A DNA stretch of 64,000 bases. It comes from JAXDBM01 sp963709485. Its GTDB lineage: Bacteria > Desulfobacterota > Syntrophia > Syntrophales > Fen-1087. The stretch lies in contig CAVPWE010000001.1 of assembly GCA_963709485.1 (NCBI GenBank), positions 1 through 64,000 of the forward strand. Reading direction: 5' to 3'. A program made the position numbers and the translations under genes. This document shows, piece after piece, positions 1 to 8,422 of the stretch; position 1 is the stretch's first letter, and each line of letters starts with the position of its first letter. A model generated the notes under the pieces. It ran no database searches, was not told where the DNA came from, and worked only from the letters and a program-made list of their open reading frames with translations.

Positions 1-2101
1 CGGTTCCGGCGATTTTCGATCAGGGGGATGAGGATATTGATGTAATCGTCCGACCAGGCCCTGCACTTGGGCAGTCCATCCCGGTCGCCGAATGGCATCC
101 ACCCTCTTTCTAGACAGGGAATGGATGGCGTCCGCATCCCGGGAAAAGGCGGCATAGACAGTATGGACGGGGAAGTGCGTTTCTCTCCGGTCCATGGACC
201 GGACTTTGACGGCCCCGCGGATGCCGAGGGAATCGGCCGTGGCCTTGATGACCGGGCGCAGGTCGTAGTGGCGGTTGGACAGGTGGAACAGGAGAATCCC
301 CTTTTCTTTCAGGCGGGACATGTAGAGACGCAATGCCTCCTGCGTCAGCAGGTGCGTCGGGATGCCGTCACCGCTGAAGGCGTCTATGAAGATGAGATCG
401 TTCAGGACAGCCGTTGTCCCCGGCTTTTTCAGGGAGAGCCGGCCATCGCCGACACTGACCAGGACATCGGCGGGCGTGTCTCTGAGGTAGGTGAACTCCT
501 GCCGGGCAATCCTTTCCATATCCGGATCGATTTCATAATAGGTTAGCCTGTCTCTCTGCCGGGTATAGGCACCGACCGTGCCGGCGCCGAGACCGACGGC
601 GCTGATCCGACGGGGCGGGGGCAGAAGGTCGAAGACGTCGGACAGCCCGCTTTCCGGATCATAGTAGAGTGTCGGTAATCGCCGCCGGGACCCGTCCAGA
701 TACTGAATGCCATGGAGGGTTGATGAATGAATCAGCATCCGGACCCCGGCGGGGGCGTCTGCTGAAGGAGGGATGTCTGCTACTCGAGTAATTCCATAAT
801 AATTGCGATGGATCAGGTGTGCCGATGCCGTCAGGGACGTACTGCTGAAAAAGATCAGCGAACCTGCCAGGGCCGCCGCTGCGGCGCCTCTGGCAAGGCG
901 AACGCTCAGAGGCGCTTTCCGCAGGAAGCGCAGGGTATCATGGCGACCTCTCCGGACCAGGATTGCGGCCAGCGCCAGCAGGACCGATAGGGTATTCGTA
1001 AAGCCCGGAAAACATCAGCGGGGCGCCAAAAGTGATCAAAGCGCCGCCGGCGAAGCCTCCGGCGGCAATGGCCAGGTAGAACCCGCTCAGGTGCAAGCGG
1101 TCGGGGCGGCTTCGATAAAGCTCCCCGTGAATGACCAGGCATACCAGGAAGAGCACCAGCAGATGGCCGAAAATGAACAGGGGGCGGCTTGACGAGAGCA
1201 CGTAAAGGAGACCGCCGGAAAGCAGAATCTCCGGCCAGAGTTTAGCGGCCTTCCCCGCAATGGATGTTTTCTCCCTGAAGGTAAAGATAAAACTGGCAAG
1301 GTACAGGACCAGAGGCGGAATCCAGACCATGGGGAAAGATCCCAGTTCCATGGCAATAACATTGGTTACGGTCAGTAGAAAAGCGGATGACAGGGCGCTC
1401 AGCAGTCCCCACAGGACGTAAGCCGAAAGAGCCGGGGGCGGTTTTTGTTCGCAGGGATCCGAGTTGCCGGTCCCGGCCGGTATCACGGATTTTGACGGCC
1501 GAAGCAGGGCATAGGACTGAAGAGCGAGAAAAAGATAGAGAATGTATCCGGCCAGCCAGAGGCGGCCCTGGGTGCGCAATCCGATCAGAGGCTCGATGAC
1601 AAAGGGGTAGGCCAGAAGGCCCAGCAGCGCCCCTGCGTTGGATGCGCCGTACAGCAAATAGGGATTGCGCCGGGCTCCGATTCTGGAATGCGTCAGCCAG
1701 ACCTGGGCTACCACGACCGTTGTGGACAGAGCGGCAAAAGGGATTGCCGTCCGGGTGAATAGCACAGCGATCAGTTTCCAGACAGGGGCGTTCGGTGAAA
1801 TATCCTCCGTGATCTGCAGCGGCAGGCCGGCCAGCGGAAGGAACAGAATCAGAATGTGCCAGGCCCCGAACCTTGCCGAAAACAGGTGGGCGTAGAGGTA
1901 TCCGGCAAGCAGCATGAACTGGAAAAAAATCAGGCAGATGAGCCAGACGTGAACGGCCCCGCCGAAAGACGGGGCCAGAAGTCGCCCAACCATGGGTTCC
2001 ATGACGAACAGAAGAAAGGCCCCGAGAAAGACCATGCCGGCCAAGGCAAAAACGGCGAGGTCTTCGCTCCGTGGGGGTGATTCGGTTTTCGGGGATGCCA
2101 T
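1..2101 (-). pseudogene. Spermidine-synthase-like polytopic membrane protein, two frameshifts, runs off the left edge
   Basis: This is a minus-strand gene of the fused membrane/spermidine-synthase-like family. The N-terminal ~370 residues are strongly hydrophobic with several membrane segments. The frame is open to about 985, where EYPI must shift one base to continue as VLLALAAILV. The next frame then holds a Rossmann/methyltransferase-like domain with GLGAGTVGAY (near 590) followed by an acidic YYEIDPD motif. A second shift near 105-125 restores a family-like ending, WSDDYINILIPL, just before the window edge. ATG at 2101 is preferred to the upstream in-frame start at 2164, because the latter would overlap the divergent promoter of the next gene. 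Homologs are often called spermidine synthase without proof, so polyamine synthesis is not implied. The two shifts could be true decay or sequence error. Confidence 0.6.
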
Positions 2102-2141
2102 TTTTTCCCTGCTTCTGTGGCGCAGCGCGTGGATATCGATG

Positions 2142-2170
2142 TTGACATATAAAAAAAAAGCCACTATGAA
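2142..2170 (+). promoter_or_regulatory. Sigma-70-type promoter for the PLD-like gene
   Basis: TTGACA at 2142-2147 and TATGAA at 2165-2170 are separated by exactly 17 bases, which include a run of nine A residues. The expected transcript start is about 35 bases upstream of the ATG at 2204. Confidence 0.6.
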
Positions 2171-2203
2171 AACAAGAAAAAAGCGCTCGCAGGGATCACG
2201 AAG

Positions 2204-2743
2204 ATGAAGATAAAAACCCGCCTGGCCGGTCTGCTGATTGCACTTTCCGTTTTTACCGCATTGAACCTGTCCGAGGCCTTTGAGGTCATCCTTTCGAAGG
2301 AAACGCCGGTGCGTATATTATTTTCACCGCAAGGCGGATGTACCGAAGGCATAGTCAAAGTGATTGACCGTGCGCGTTCGGAAATTCTCGTTCAGGCCCA
2401 TTCCCTCACCTCCGTGCCCCTGTACCGCGCCCTGCTCCGGTCGCACGAGCGGGGCGTGAAGATTGCACTGATTGCCGACAAGTCGGAACGCACCGAAGGG
2501 CTGACGCCCGCACTCATTTTAGCCAATGCCGGCATCCCCGTCTACCTGGACGGGAAGCATGCCGTGGCGAACAACCGGGTGGTCATCGTGGATCAACAGG
2601 TCGTGATCACCGGTTCCTTCAATTTCAACCAGGCTTCGGAGGATATGAATGCGGAGAACCTGCTGATCCTGGATTCAAAGGAAGTGGCAGCGGAATACAG
2701 GAAAAACTGGTTCCAGCACCGGCAGCACTCCGAGCCGTATTGA
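2204..2743 (+). CDS. Secreted phospholipase-D-fold (Nuc-like) protein with degenerate HKD motif
   Basis: The 179-residue product has an N-terminal signal peptide (about residues 1-25) and a single PLD-superfamily domain of the short Nuc/EndA type: FSPQGG and ILVQAHSLTS early, then the VVIVD-GSFNFNQASEDMNAEN block that normally forms the catalytic half. In active Nuc-like enzymes this block reads HxK(x)4D. Here the aligned residues are NNRVVIVD, so the catalytic His is Asn and the Lys is Arg, although the downstream Asp and GSFNF/N motifs remain. Nuclease or phospholipase activity is therefore doubtful; a binding role is possible. The start has a promoter upstream, and the DUF4142 gene follows after 36 bases. 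Confidence 0.75.
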   Translation: MKIKTRLAGLLIALSVFTALNLSEAFEVILSKETPVRILFSPQGGCTEGIVKVIDRARSEILVQAHSLTSVPLYRALLRSHERGVKIALIADKSERTEGLTPALILANAGIPVYLDGKHAVANNRVVIVDQQVVITGSFNFNQASEDMNAENLLILDSKEVAAEYRKNWFQHRQHSEPY

Positions 2744-2779
2744 GACGTGTTTGTTCAAGATATGAGAGAGGAATAAGCC

Positions 2780-3323
2780 GTGAAATTCAGGAAAGAAAAA
2801 ATTATCGCGGGACTGGCGGCGCTTCTTTTTCTTGGCGTCGGACTGACCTTCGCGCAGTCGGTTCAGAGTCAGGGATCACTGATGGATCGCCGGTTTCTGC
2901 AGGATATGGCCGCCGGCAGCGCATGGAAGGTCCGTCTCGGGGAACTCGCCCTTCGCCAGGCGGCAAACGGGGACATCAAGGTGTTCAGTGAATTGATGAT
3001 CGCGGAGCAGAAACAGACGCTTCACGACCTTGAGAGGATCGCGGATCGCAAGGGAATACCCCTGTCCCGGGATGCGGATGCCGCCCGGCGGAATACGCTC
3101 ATTCACTTCTCGCAGGAGTACGGCGCCGCCTTTGACAGGGGCTACATCAGCCTCATGCTCGATGAGCATCAGCGCGACGCCGCCCTTTGCAGGGAGGAAA
3201 TCGAGAAGGGCAAGGATGCCAATGTCCGAACCTTTGCGGGTAAGGTGGTTGAGACGGATTGAAAGATTCATCGGTATGGCAAAACAGATCCTTCTCGATC
3301 TGCCGAAACCAGTGCTGAAATAA
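2780..3323 (+). CDS. DUF4142 (ferritin-like four-helix) exported protein, frameshifted near its C-terminus
   Basis: The GTG start at 2780 is preceded by GAGAGAGGA. The protein has a signal peptide ending near AFAQS-like residues (LTFAQS), then the helical DUF4142 pattern: DRRFLQDMAAGSAWKVRLGELALRQA, a second helix pair with FSELMIAEQKQTLHDLERIA, and YISLMLDEHQRDAAL. The uninterrupted frame stops at 3262 (KVVETD). Removing one base near 3255-3260 gives KVVE-TIERFIGMAKQILLDLPKPVLK, which matches the family's usual last helix and ends at 3323. The function of DUF4142 proteins is not established; they are periplasmic and often associated with stress. It sits 36 bases after the PLD-like gene and could share its promoter. 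Confidence 0.65.
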
Positions 3324-3348
3324 TCGGCATGGATCCGCGCGTCGCCGC

Positions 3349-3378
3349 TTTCTGAAACCGGTCATGCCGGTTCAGAAA
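3349..3378. repeat. Inverted repeat downstream of the DUF4142 gene
   Basis: TTTCTGAAACCGG and CCGGTTCAGAAA are complementary except for one bulged base, around the loop TCATG. There is no clean U-tract, though a T-rich stretch follows 15 bases later. It is probably a weak terminator between the DUF4142 gene and the promoter at 3408, but an operator is not excluded. Confidence 0.45.
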
Positions 3379-3407
3379 ATCCGATGCAATTTTCATATTT
3401 TGTCCTA

Positions 3408-3436
3408 TTGACAGAAAGCGTCCTTTCAGCTACAAA
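3408..3436 (+). promoter_or_regulatory. Sigma-70-type promoter upstream of the flavoprotein gene
   Basis: TTGACA (3408-3413), a 17-base spacer and TACAAA (3431-3436). This leaves a leader of about 115 bases before the ATG at 3558, in which I see no clear riboswitch-like fold. Confidence 0.6.
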
Positions 3437-3557
3437 TAACATTCTTTAGCCGGCATGATGAACAAAAGAACGGCTGTTTTGTCTGATTGGTTGAGCATCC
3501 GGGATCGTCCCGGAAAACGTTTCATTTAATTGTCAATGGAAAACAGGAGGTTGTATG

Positions 3558-5133
3558 ATGAAAAAAGAAGTCAAGGAGAAAATGGAAGTAAAAGGCGTAA
3601 GCCGTCGTTCCGTCCTGAAGGGCGCGGTTGCCCTGGGTGCGATGACGGTGGGAAGCGGCCTGGCCCTGAACCTGGCCACCCCGGGAGCGGCGGAGGCGAT
3701 GGTCAAGAAGCTGCCCGCCAAAGTGGGATGAGACCTGGGACGTGGTCGTCGTCGGCTCCGGTTTCGCCGGGCTCGCGGCAGCGGCGGAAGCAGCCGGTGG
3801 CGGGGCCAAGGTGGTCGTCCTGGAAAAAATGCCGACCTACGGCGGCAACTCCATCATCAATGGCGGCGTTTACGCGGCATGGGACAGCCAGTTCCACTAT
3901 CGCCAGAAGCTGAACCTGGGCGACGACAGCGTGAAGCAGCATGTGAACGACACCGTCAAGGGTGGCGACTTCTACAACCTGCCCGAACTGGTGGAAGTCA
4001 TGGCGAGCGGTGCAGCGCCGGCACTGGACTGGATGATCAATGAGGGTGGCGCGAAGTTGCGCCCGACGGTCACACGGGCCGGCGGCCACACGGCCTACAG
4101 GACGCATGCCGCCGTGGCAGGCGTAGGCCGGGAGTACACGGAGGCGCTTCGGAAGATCGCTGAGAGGCGGGGAGCAAAAATCGCCTTGAATACGGAGGTC
4201 ACCTGGATCTGGCGCAAGGATGCCGATCCGGCGAGTCCGGTTCTGGGCCTGGAAGTGAAGAGAGGCCGCAGGGTGCTCAACATCAAGGCCGCAAAAGCGG
4301 TCATCCTCGGCTCGGGCGGGTTCAGCCGCGATCTCAAGATGAGGCTGGCCCACAATCCCAGGCTGGTCGATTCCTTCAACTGCACCAACCATCCCGGGGC
4401 CACCGGCGAGACGATCCGTTACGCCCAGGCCGTGGGCGCCGACACCCTGCAGATGAACTTCATTCAGCTCTATCCCTTTGCGGAACCGGAGACTGGCATT
4501 CTCGACACGCCGGCCGTCTATCCGTTCAACGGCCCCGGCTACGGTATCGTTTATGTGTCAAAGGAAGGGAAGCGCTTCGTGAACGAACTGGAGCGCCGCG
4601 ATGTCTGCGCCTTCGCCCAGATCAACCTCGGTCCGAACGCGAAGCCGACTTACTCGATCTTCAGCGACGCCATGGTCCTGAAGATGGGCGGATCGAACGA
4701 GGAGATCACGGCGGGCATTGCCAAGGGCCGTTTCATCAAGGCGGACACCATTGCCGAACTGGCGGGTAAGATCAAGATCCCCGCGGCCGTCCTCACCGAG
4801 ACGATCAACAAGCATAACAAGTATATCCAGGACGGGAAGGATCCCGATTTCAACAAGTCCATAACGAAGGTCATGATCCCCATGGTGCAGGGCCCGTTCT
4901 ACGCCGTTTCACAGTGGCCGGCCATCCACCACTGCATGGGGGGACTGCGGATCAACCCGCAGGCGCAGGTGGTCGATGTCTTCGGCGCGGTGATCCCGGG
5001 CTTCTACGCGGCCGGCGAGGTGGCGGGCGGCGTCCACGGCTCCAACCGCCTGGGGAGCAACGCCATTCCGGACGCCGTCTCCTTCGGACGGGTTGCCGGA
5101 ACCAACGCGGCAAAGGAAAAATCCAAGGCATAA
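3558..5133 (+). CDS. TAT-exported FAD-dependent fumarate-reductase-like flavoprotein, frameshifted at ~3719
   Basis: ATG 3558 lies 7 bases after AGGAGG. The N-terminus carries a twin-arginine signal (SRRSVLK), followed by a hydrophobic stretch. The first frame stops at 3729. Dropping one A near 3719 joins LPAK to KWDETWDVVVVGSGFAG, the start of an FAD_binding_2 domain. The rest is intact: dinucleotide-binding GSGFAG (~residue 66), HHCMGG (~457) and HGSNRLGSNAIP (~492), matching the catalytic His and Arg regions of FccA-type fumarate reductases. ELERRD supplies the proton-shuttle Arg. The position of the second substrate His of FccA reads QLYP, a Tyr. This resembles urocanate/acrylate-type reductases, so the acceptor is probably not fumarate. 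No heme motif is present; electrons would come from the 7-heme protein that follows. Confidence 0.8.
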
Positions 5134-5139
5134 CCTTCA

Positions 5140-5172
5140 GGGGTCCATGGTCTTCCATGGGCCCCTTTTTTC
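5140..5172 (+). terminator. Rho-independent terminator between flavoprotein and 7-heme cytochrome genes
   Basis: An 11-bp stem, GGGGTCCATGG/CCATGGGCCCC, closes a TCTT tetraloop and is followed by a run of T. It lies only 18 bases before the next ATG, so it may set a lower level of the downstream cytochrome by partial read-through. Confidence 0.8.
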
Positions 5173-5189
5173 ATCCGGGAAGGTTGCAC

Positions 5190-5906
5190 ATGAAAAGAAT
5201 CCTGTTCATTGTCCTCGTGTCGGCCGCCCTGCTCGGCCTGCCCTGCATGATGGCCGGCGATCGACCGGTCGAGGCGGCCGACCCGGCAGCGGCTTCCTGC
5301 AAGGCCTGCCATGCCGATTTCGCCTCTGTCCTTCCCAAGGCGCACCCTCCGGTGAAGGGGACGGACCTGTCCGCCTGCACGTCCTGCCATGCCCCGGACC
5401 TCTCGGGGAAGGCCGGGAAAAACGTCTATTCGACCCGTATGCACCGTGCGCACATCGCCCCGAAAGGCTCCCTGGACTGCACGGCATGCCATGCCTGGGA
5501 ACCGGGTAAGAGTTTCGGGCTGATCGGCGGGAAGGGCTCCTGGGGGGCGCCAAGCAAAGAGGATATGGGCCTGATGAAGGAGATCTTCATCTCCTGGGCG
5601 GGTTCCGGTTATACGGACACACTCCATGCCAAGGCCGGAATCGTCTGCAGCCAATGCCACGGCAAGGAGCTGCCAAAGCCCGATGACACGGTTCAAAATG
5701 ACCGTTGCCTGACCTGTCACGGTCCCATGGACAAACTGGCCGCAAAGACGGAGCCGAAGGATTTCAAGGACCGCAATCCCCACAAGTCTCACCTGGGCGA
5801 CATCGCCTGCACGGTCTGCCACAAGGGCCACGGGGAATCCAAGGTCTACTGCCTGAGCTGCCACTCGAAATTCCAGATGAAGATCCAGGGCGCGGCAAAA
5901 CCGTAA
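5190..5906 (+). CDS. Periplasmic seven-heme c-type cytochrome
   Basis: The 238-residue protein has an N-terminal signal peptide and seven CxxCH motifs: CKACH, CTSCH, CTACH, CSQCH, CLTCH, CTVCH and CLSCH. Scattered extra His residues could serve as distal ligands. Start ATG 5190 has GGGAAGG 7 bases upstream. Position and size fit the electron-donating cytochrome partner of the preceding flavoprotein, as in two-component flavocytochrome reductases (for example the methacrylate reductase type). The partner role is inferred from adjacency. A hairpin terminator separates the two genes, and another follows this gene. Confidence 0.85.
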   Translation: MKRILFIVLVSAALLGLPCMMAGDRPVEAADPAAASCKACHADFASVLPKAHPPVKGTDLSACTSCHAPDLSGKAGKNVYSTRMHRAHIAPKGSLDCTACHAWEPGKSFGLIGGKGSWGAPSKEDMGLMKEIFISWAGSGYTDTLHAKAGIVCSQCHGKELPKPDDTVQNDRCLTCHGPMDKLAAKTEPKDFKDRNPHKSHLGDIACTVCHKGHGESKVYCLSCHSKFQMKIQGAAKP

Positions 5907-5941
5907 ACGGACCGTTTGCAAGGCCGCGCTTCGTGAATGCC

Positions 5942-5978
5942 GGGGAAGGGGGACGAATCCCCCTTCCCTGTTTTTTTT
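5942..5978 (+). terminator. Strong rho-independent terminator
   Basis: GGGAAGGGGGA pairs with TCCCCCTTCCC around a short loop and is followed by eight T residues (5971-5978). It ends the flavoprotein/7-heme unit. Confidence 0.85.
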
Positions 5979-6151
5979 GCCTGTTCATGACCGGCCGGGG
6001 CAGCCATTTGTTGAAATATTTGTGATTTATTCCAGTTTTCTGCTTGACCCGGTCCCGTATTTTGGTTTATTGAAAATGCAACGGTTGTCATGGCCATTCA
6101 GCAGTTCCAACCTTAGACTCTTTAAGAAGCTTGCCATTTTCAGGGGGTCGA

Positions 6152-7408
6152 ATGAAACAGAAAAAAATCGCTCTTTTCTCCGTATTTTTTCTCTTTCTTG
6201 CCTTGAATGCCTCTCCGATTTTCGCCGCCGCCCAAAACGGGTGCCTTGTCTGCCACACCAGCGACGCAACCATGAAGCTCCTCTACAAGCCTCCCGCCGC
6301 GGGTCCGTCCGAAGGGGAGGGGTGAGCAGGGGCGCCTCCGCCAGTTAAGGTGGAAGAGATGTACAAGGGGTTTCTCGTCGATAAGGATCTTGTCGCGAAA
6401 GACACCCATTTCAAGATGGGCTGCAAGTTCTGCCACAAAGGCGACGAGAGCGGCGTCGGCAAGGAGAACGCCCACAAGGGCCTGGTGAAAAGGCCCTCGG
6501 ACAACCTGCAGACCTGCGCCATGTGCCACCGGAAGATCACCGAGACTTACGGAAAAGCGCTGCATTACACGACGATCGGCCAGCGGCAGGGGGTGATGAA
6601 GAGGTTTTCCGCAGCGGAGCTGAAGCAGTTTGACGAGAAGGTCTTTGAGCAGTCCTGCCGGAGCTGCCATGCCTCCTGCGGCGGCTGCCACGTCAAGGCG
6701 CCGCCCGTCGGCGGCATCGGCATCGGCCTGATCCAGAAGCATAAATTCATAAAGAAGGACGAAGGAAAAACCTGCGCCTTCTGCCACGGCGGCCGCGTCT
6801 ATCCCGAATATGTGGGCGAATACGGCGGCAGGCCCGATGTGCACTACCAGAAGGGGATGCTTTGCATGGACTGCCACAAGAAGTCCGACATGCACGGCGA
6901 CGGCAATGCCTACCTGTCAAAACAGGACGTAAAGGACCGGCCGGCCTGCACGAACTGCCACAAGAAGTTGGGGCAGGAGGCCAAGCTGACCACCCGGATT
7001 GCCCATACCCATCACAGCGACAAGGTGACCTGCTACGGATGCCACGCTTCGGCGGAGTACCGGCAGTGTTTCGATTGCCACATGGACACCGGCTCGAAAG
7101 CGAAGCCCGGTTTCATCCTCGGCCTGAATCCACGTGACAAAAAGACGCTGACCACGTTGCGGGTGATCCCCACGGTCCGGGATACTTTCAAGCACGCGGG
7201 CATCTCGATGTCGAATTACGACAGCCTTCCCAACTACTGGAACACGCCGGCTCACAACATCCGCAAGCGGACGGACCGGACCCGTTCTTGCGACGCCTGC
7301 CACACGGACCGGACCGGGTTCCTGACAAAAGGGACGCTCATCGAGAAGGGATCCAAGGCGAATGAAAGCCTGATCTACAACATCAAGCCCATCCCCATGA
7401 ACAAATAG
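6152..7408 (+). CDS. Eleven-heme c-type cytochrome interrupted by an in-frame UGA at 6323
   Basis: ATG 6152 follows AGGGGG and begins a signal peptide (MKQKKIALFSVFFLFLAL). One heme motif (CLVCH) and a Gly/Glu-rich linker come next, then TGA at 6323-6325. Without any change of frame, the sequence continues AGAPPPVKVEEMYKGF and carries ten more CxxCH motifs: CKFCH, CAMCH, CRSCH, CGGCH, CAFCH, CMDCH, CTNCH, CYGCH, CFDCH and CDACH. The part after the UGA has no signal peptide and only a GTG (6350) without a Shine-Dalgarno, so it could not be exported or loaded with heme on its own. Selenocysteine read-through is possible because a suitable hairpin follows at 6335-6356. A nonsense mutation or base error is the alternative. 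It forms a run with the rhodanese gene 9 bases downstream. Confidence 0.7.
6335..6356 (+). promoter_or_regulatory. Candidate bacterial SECIS-like hairpin after the in-frame UGA
   Basis: CTCCGCC (6336-6342, one edge mismatch) pairs with GGTGGA (6349-6354), with one G-U pair and a six-base loop AGTTAA. The loop begins 17 bases after the UGA and has G at its second position. Both fit the general pattern described for bacterial SECIS elements. The stem is short, and such hairpins are common in GC-rich coding DNA. Confidence 0.35.
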
Positions 7409-7417
7409 GAGGAGATC

Positions 7418-8341
7418 ATGAAAAAAGTGAAGAGACTGATTCCGATCATTCTGTTGCTGTGCCTGATTCCTCTGTCCGCCCTGGCCCAGACGCTATCCCC
7501 CATCCTCTCCACGGAGGACCTGGCCGCCAGTCTGAAGAACCCGGACCTGGTCGTTGTGGACATCCGGAAGGTGGAGGAGTACAAGGCAGGGCACATTCCA
7601 GGCGCCATCAACATGTTTTACGGGACCTGGGCGATCAAGAAAGCCGACAGCGACAACGAGTTGCCGGCCGACGACGACCTGATCGACACGCTGAGCTCCG
7701 CCGGGATCCGGCCGGAGTCGCCGGTCGTGGTCTACAGCCAGACGGGCACAGGGCCGGACCGTGTGAACACGACCCGGGTGGCCTGGACCATGAAGTATGC
7801 GGGAGTGAAGAACGTCTCGGTGCTGAGCGGCGGCTTCGAGAAATGGTCCATTCGGGAAAACAGGCCATTGACGGAGGAAATCACCAGGCCCAAATCCGCG
7901 CCCTACAAGGGCAAGTTCGACAGGAACCTCCTGGCCACCAGGAGCTACGTGCAGAGCCGCTTGGGCAAGGCCCTGATCGTCGACACGAGAGAGCCCGACT
8001 TCTTCAACGGCAAGCAGAAGCTCCCCTTCGTCGCCAAGGCGGGCCGGATTGCCGGCGCCGTCAATCTGCCGACCGCCCAGGTTTTCGACAAGTATCCCCC
8101 GGGAGAGCACCTGGAAACCTGCTGCTACACCTTCAAGGGGACGGATGCACTGAAGAACATGGCGACGGGCGTCGTCGGCGGGGATCTGAACCGGGAGATC
8201 ATCGTGTACTGCGATTCCGGCCGGGTGGCCTCAAGCTGGTGGTTCATCCTGCACGAGGTGCTCGGTTACAAGGACGTGAGAAATTACGACGGGTCGATGC
8301 AGGAGTGGACGAAAGACCCCACCGCCCCGGTGAATCCGTAA
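7418..8341 (+). CDS. Exported tandem-rhodanese protein
   Basis: The 307-residue protein has a signal peptide (to about LSALAQ) and two rhodanese domains. The first (about residues 30-155) has DIRKVEEYKAGHIPGAINM, but its active-site loop reads VVVYSQTGTG, so the sulfur-carrying Cys is Ser. The second (about 170-305) has VDTREPDFF and the loop IVYCDSGRVAS with an intact Cys. This matches thiosulfate-sulfurtransferase architecture, with an inactive N-terminal and a potentially active C-terminal domain. Start ATG 7418 follows AGGAGGAG. It lies between two multiheme cytochrome genes, 9 bases after the first. A role in delivering or removing sulfane sulfur in the periplasm is inferred. Confidence 0.8.
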   Translation: MKKVKRLIPIILLLCLIPLSALAQTLSPILSTEDLAASLKNPDLVVVDIRKVEEYKAGHIPGAINMFYGTWAIKKADSDNELPADDDLIDTLSSAGIRPESPVVVYSQTGTGPDRVNTTRVAWTMKYAGVKNVSVLSGGFEKWSIRENRPLTEEITRPKSAPYKGKFDRNLLATRSYVQSRLGKALIVDTREPDFFNGKQKLPFVAKAGRIAGAVNLPTAQVFDKYPPGEHLETCCYTFKGTDALKNMATGVVGGDLNREIIVYCDSGRVASSWWFILHEVLGYKDVRNYDGSMQEWTKDPTAPVNP

Positions 8342-8422
8342 TCGCACCGGAAATAAGTCTTGCCGGCAGTATCTTACGCAGCGAAACCCAGCCGGGATAG
8401 ACATATCGAAAAAGGCGGACGA

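Noticed and set aside
6350..7408. Independent GTG-started cytochrome gene downstream of the UGA
   Set aside because: There is no Shine-Dalgarno and no signal peptide, which a c-type cytochrome needs; the frame is continuous with the upstream signal peptide.
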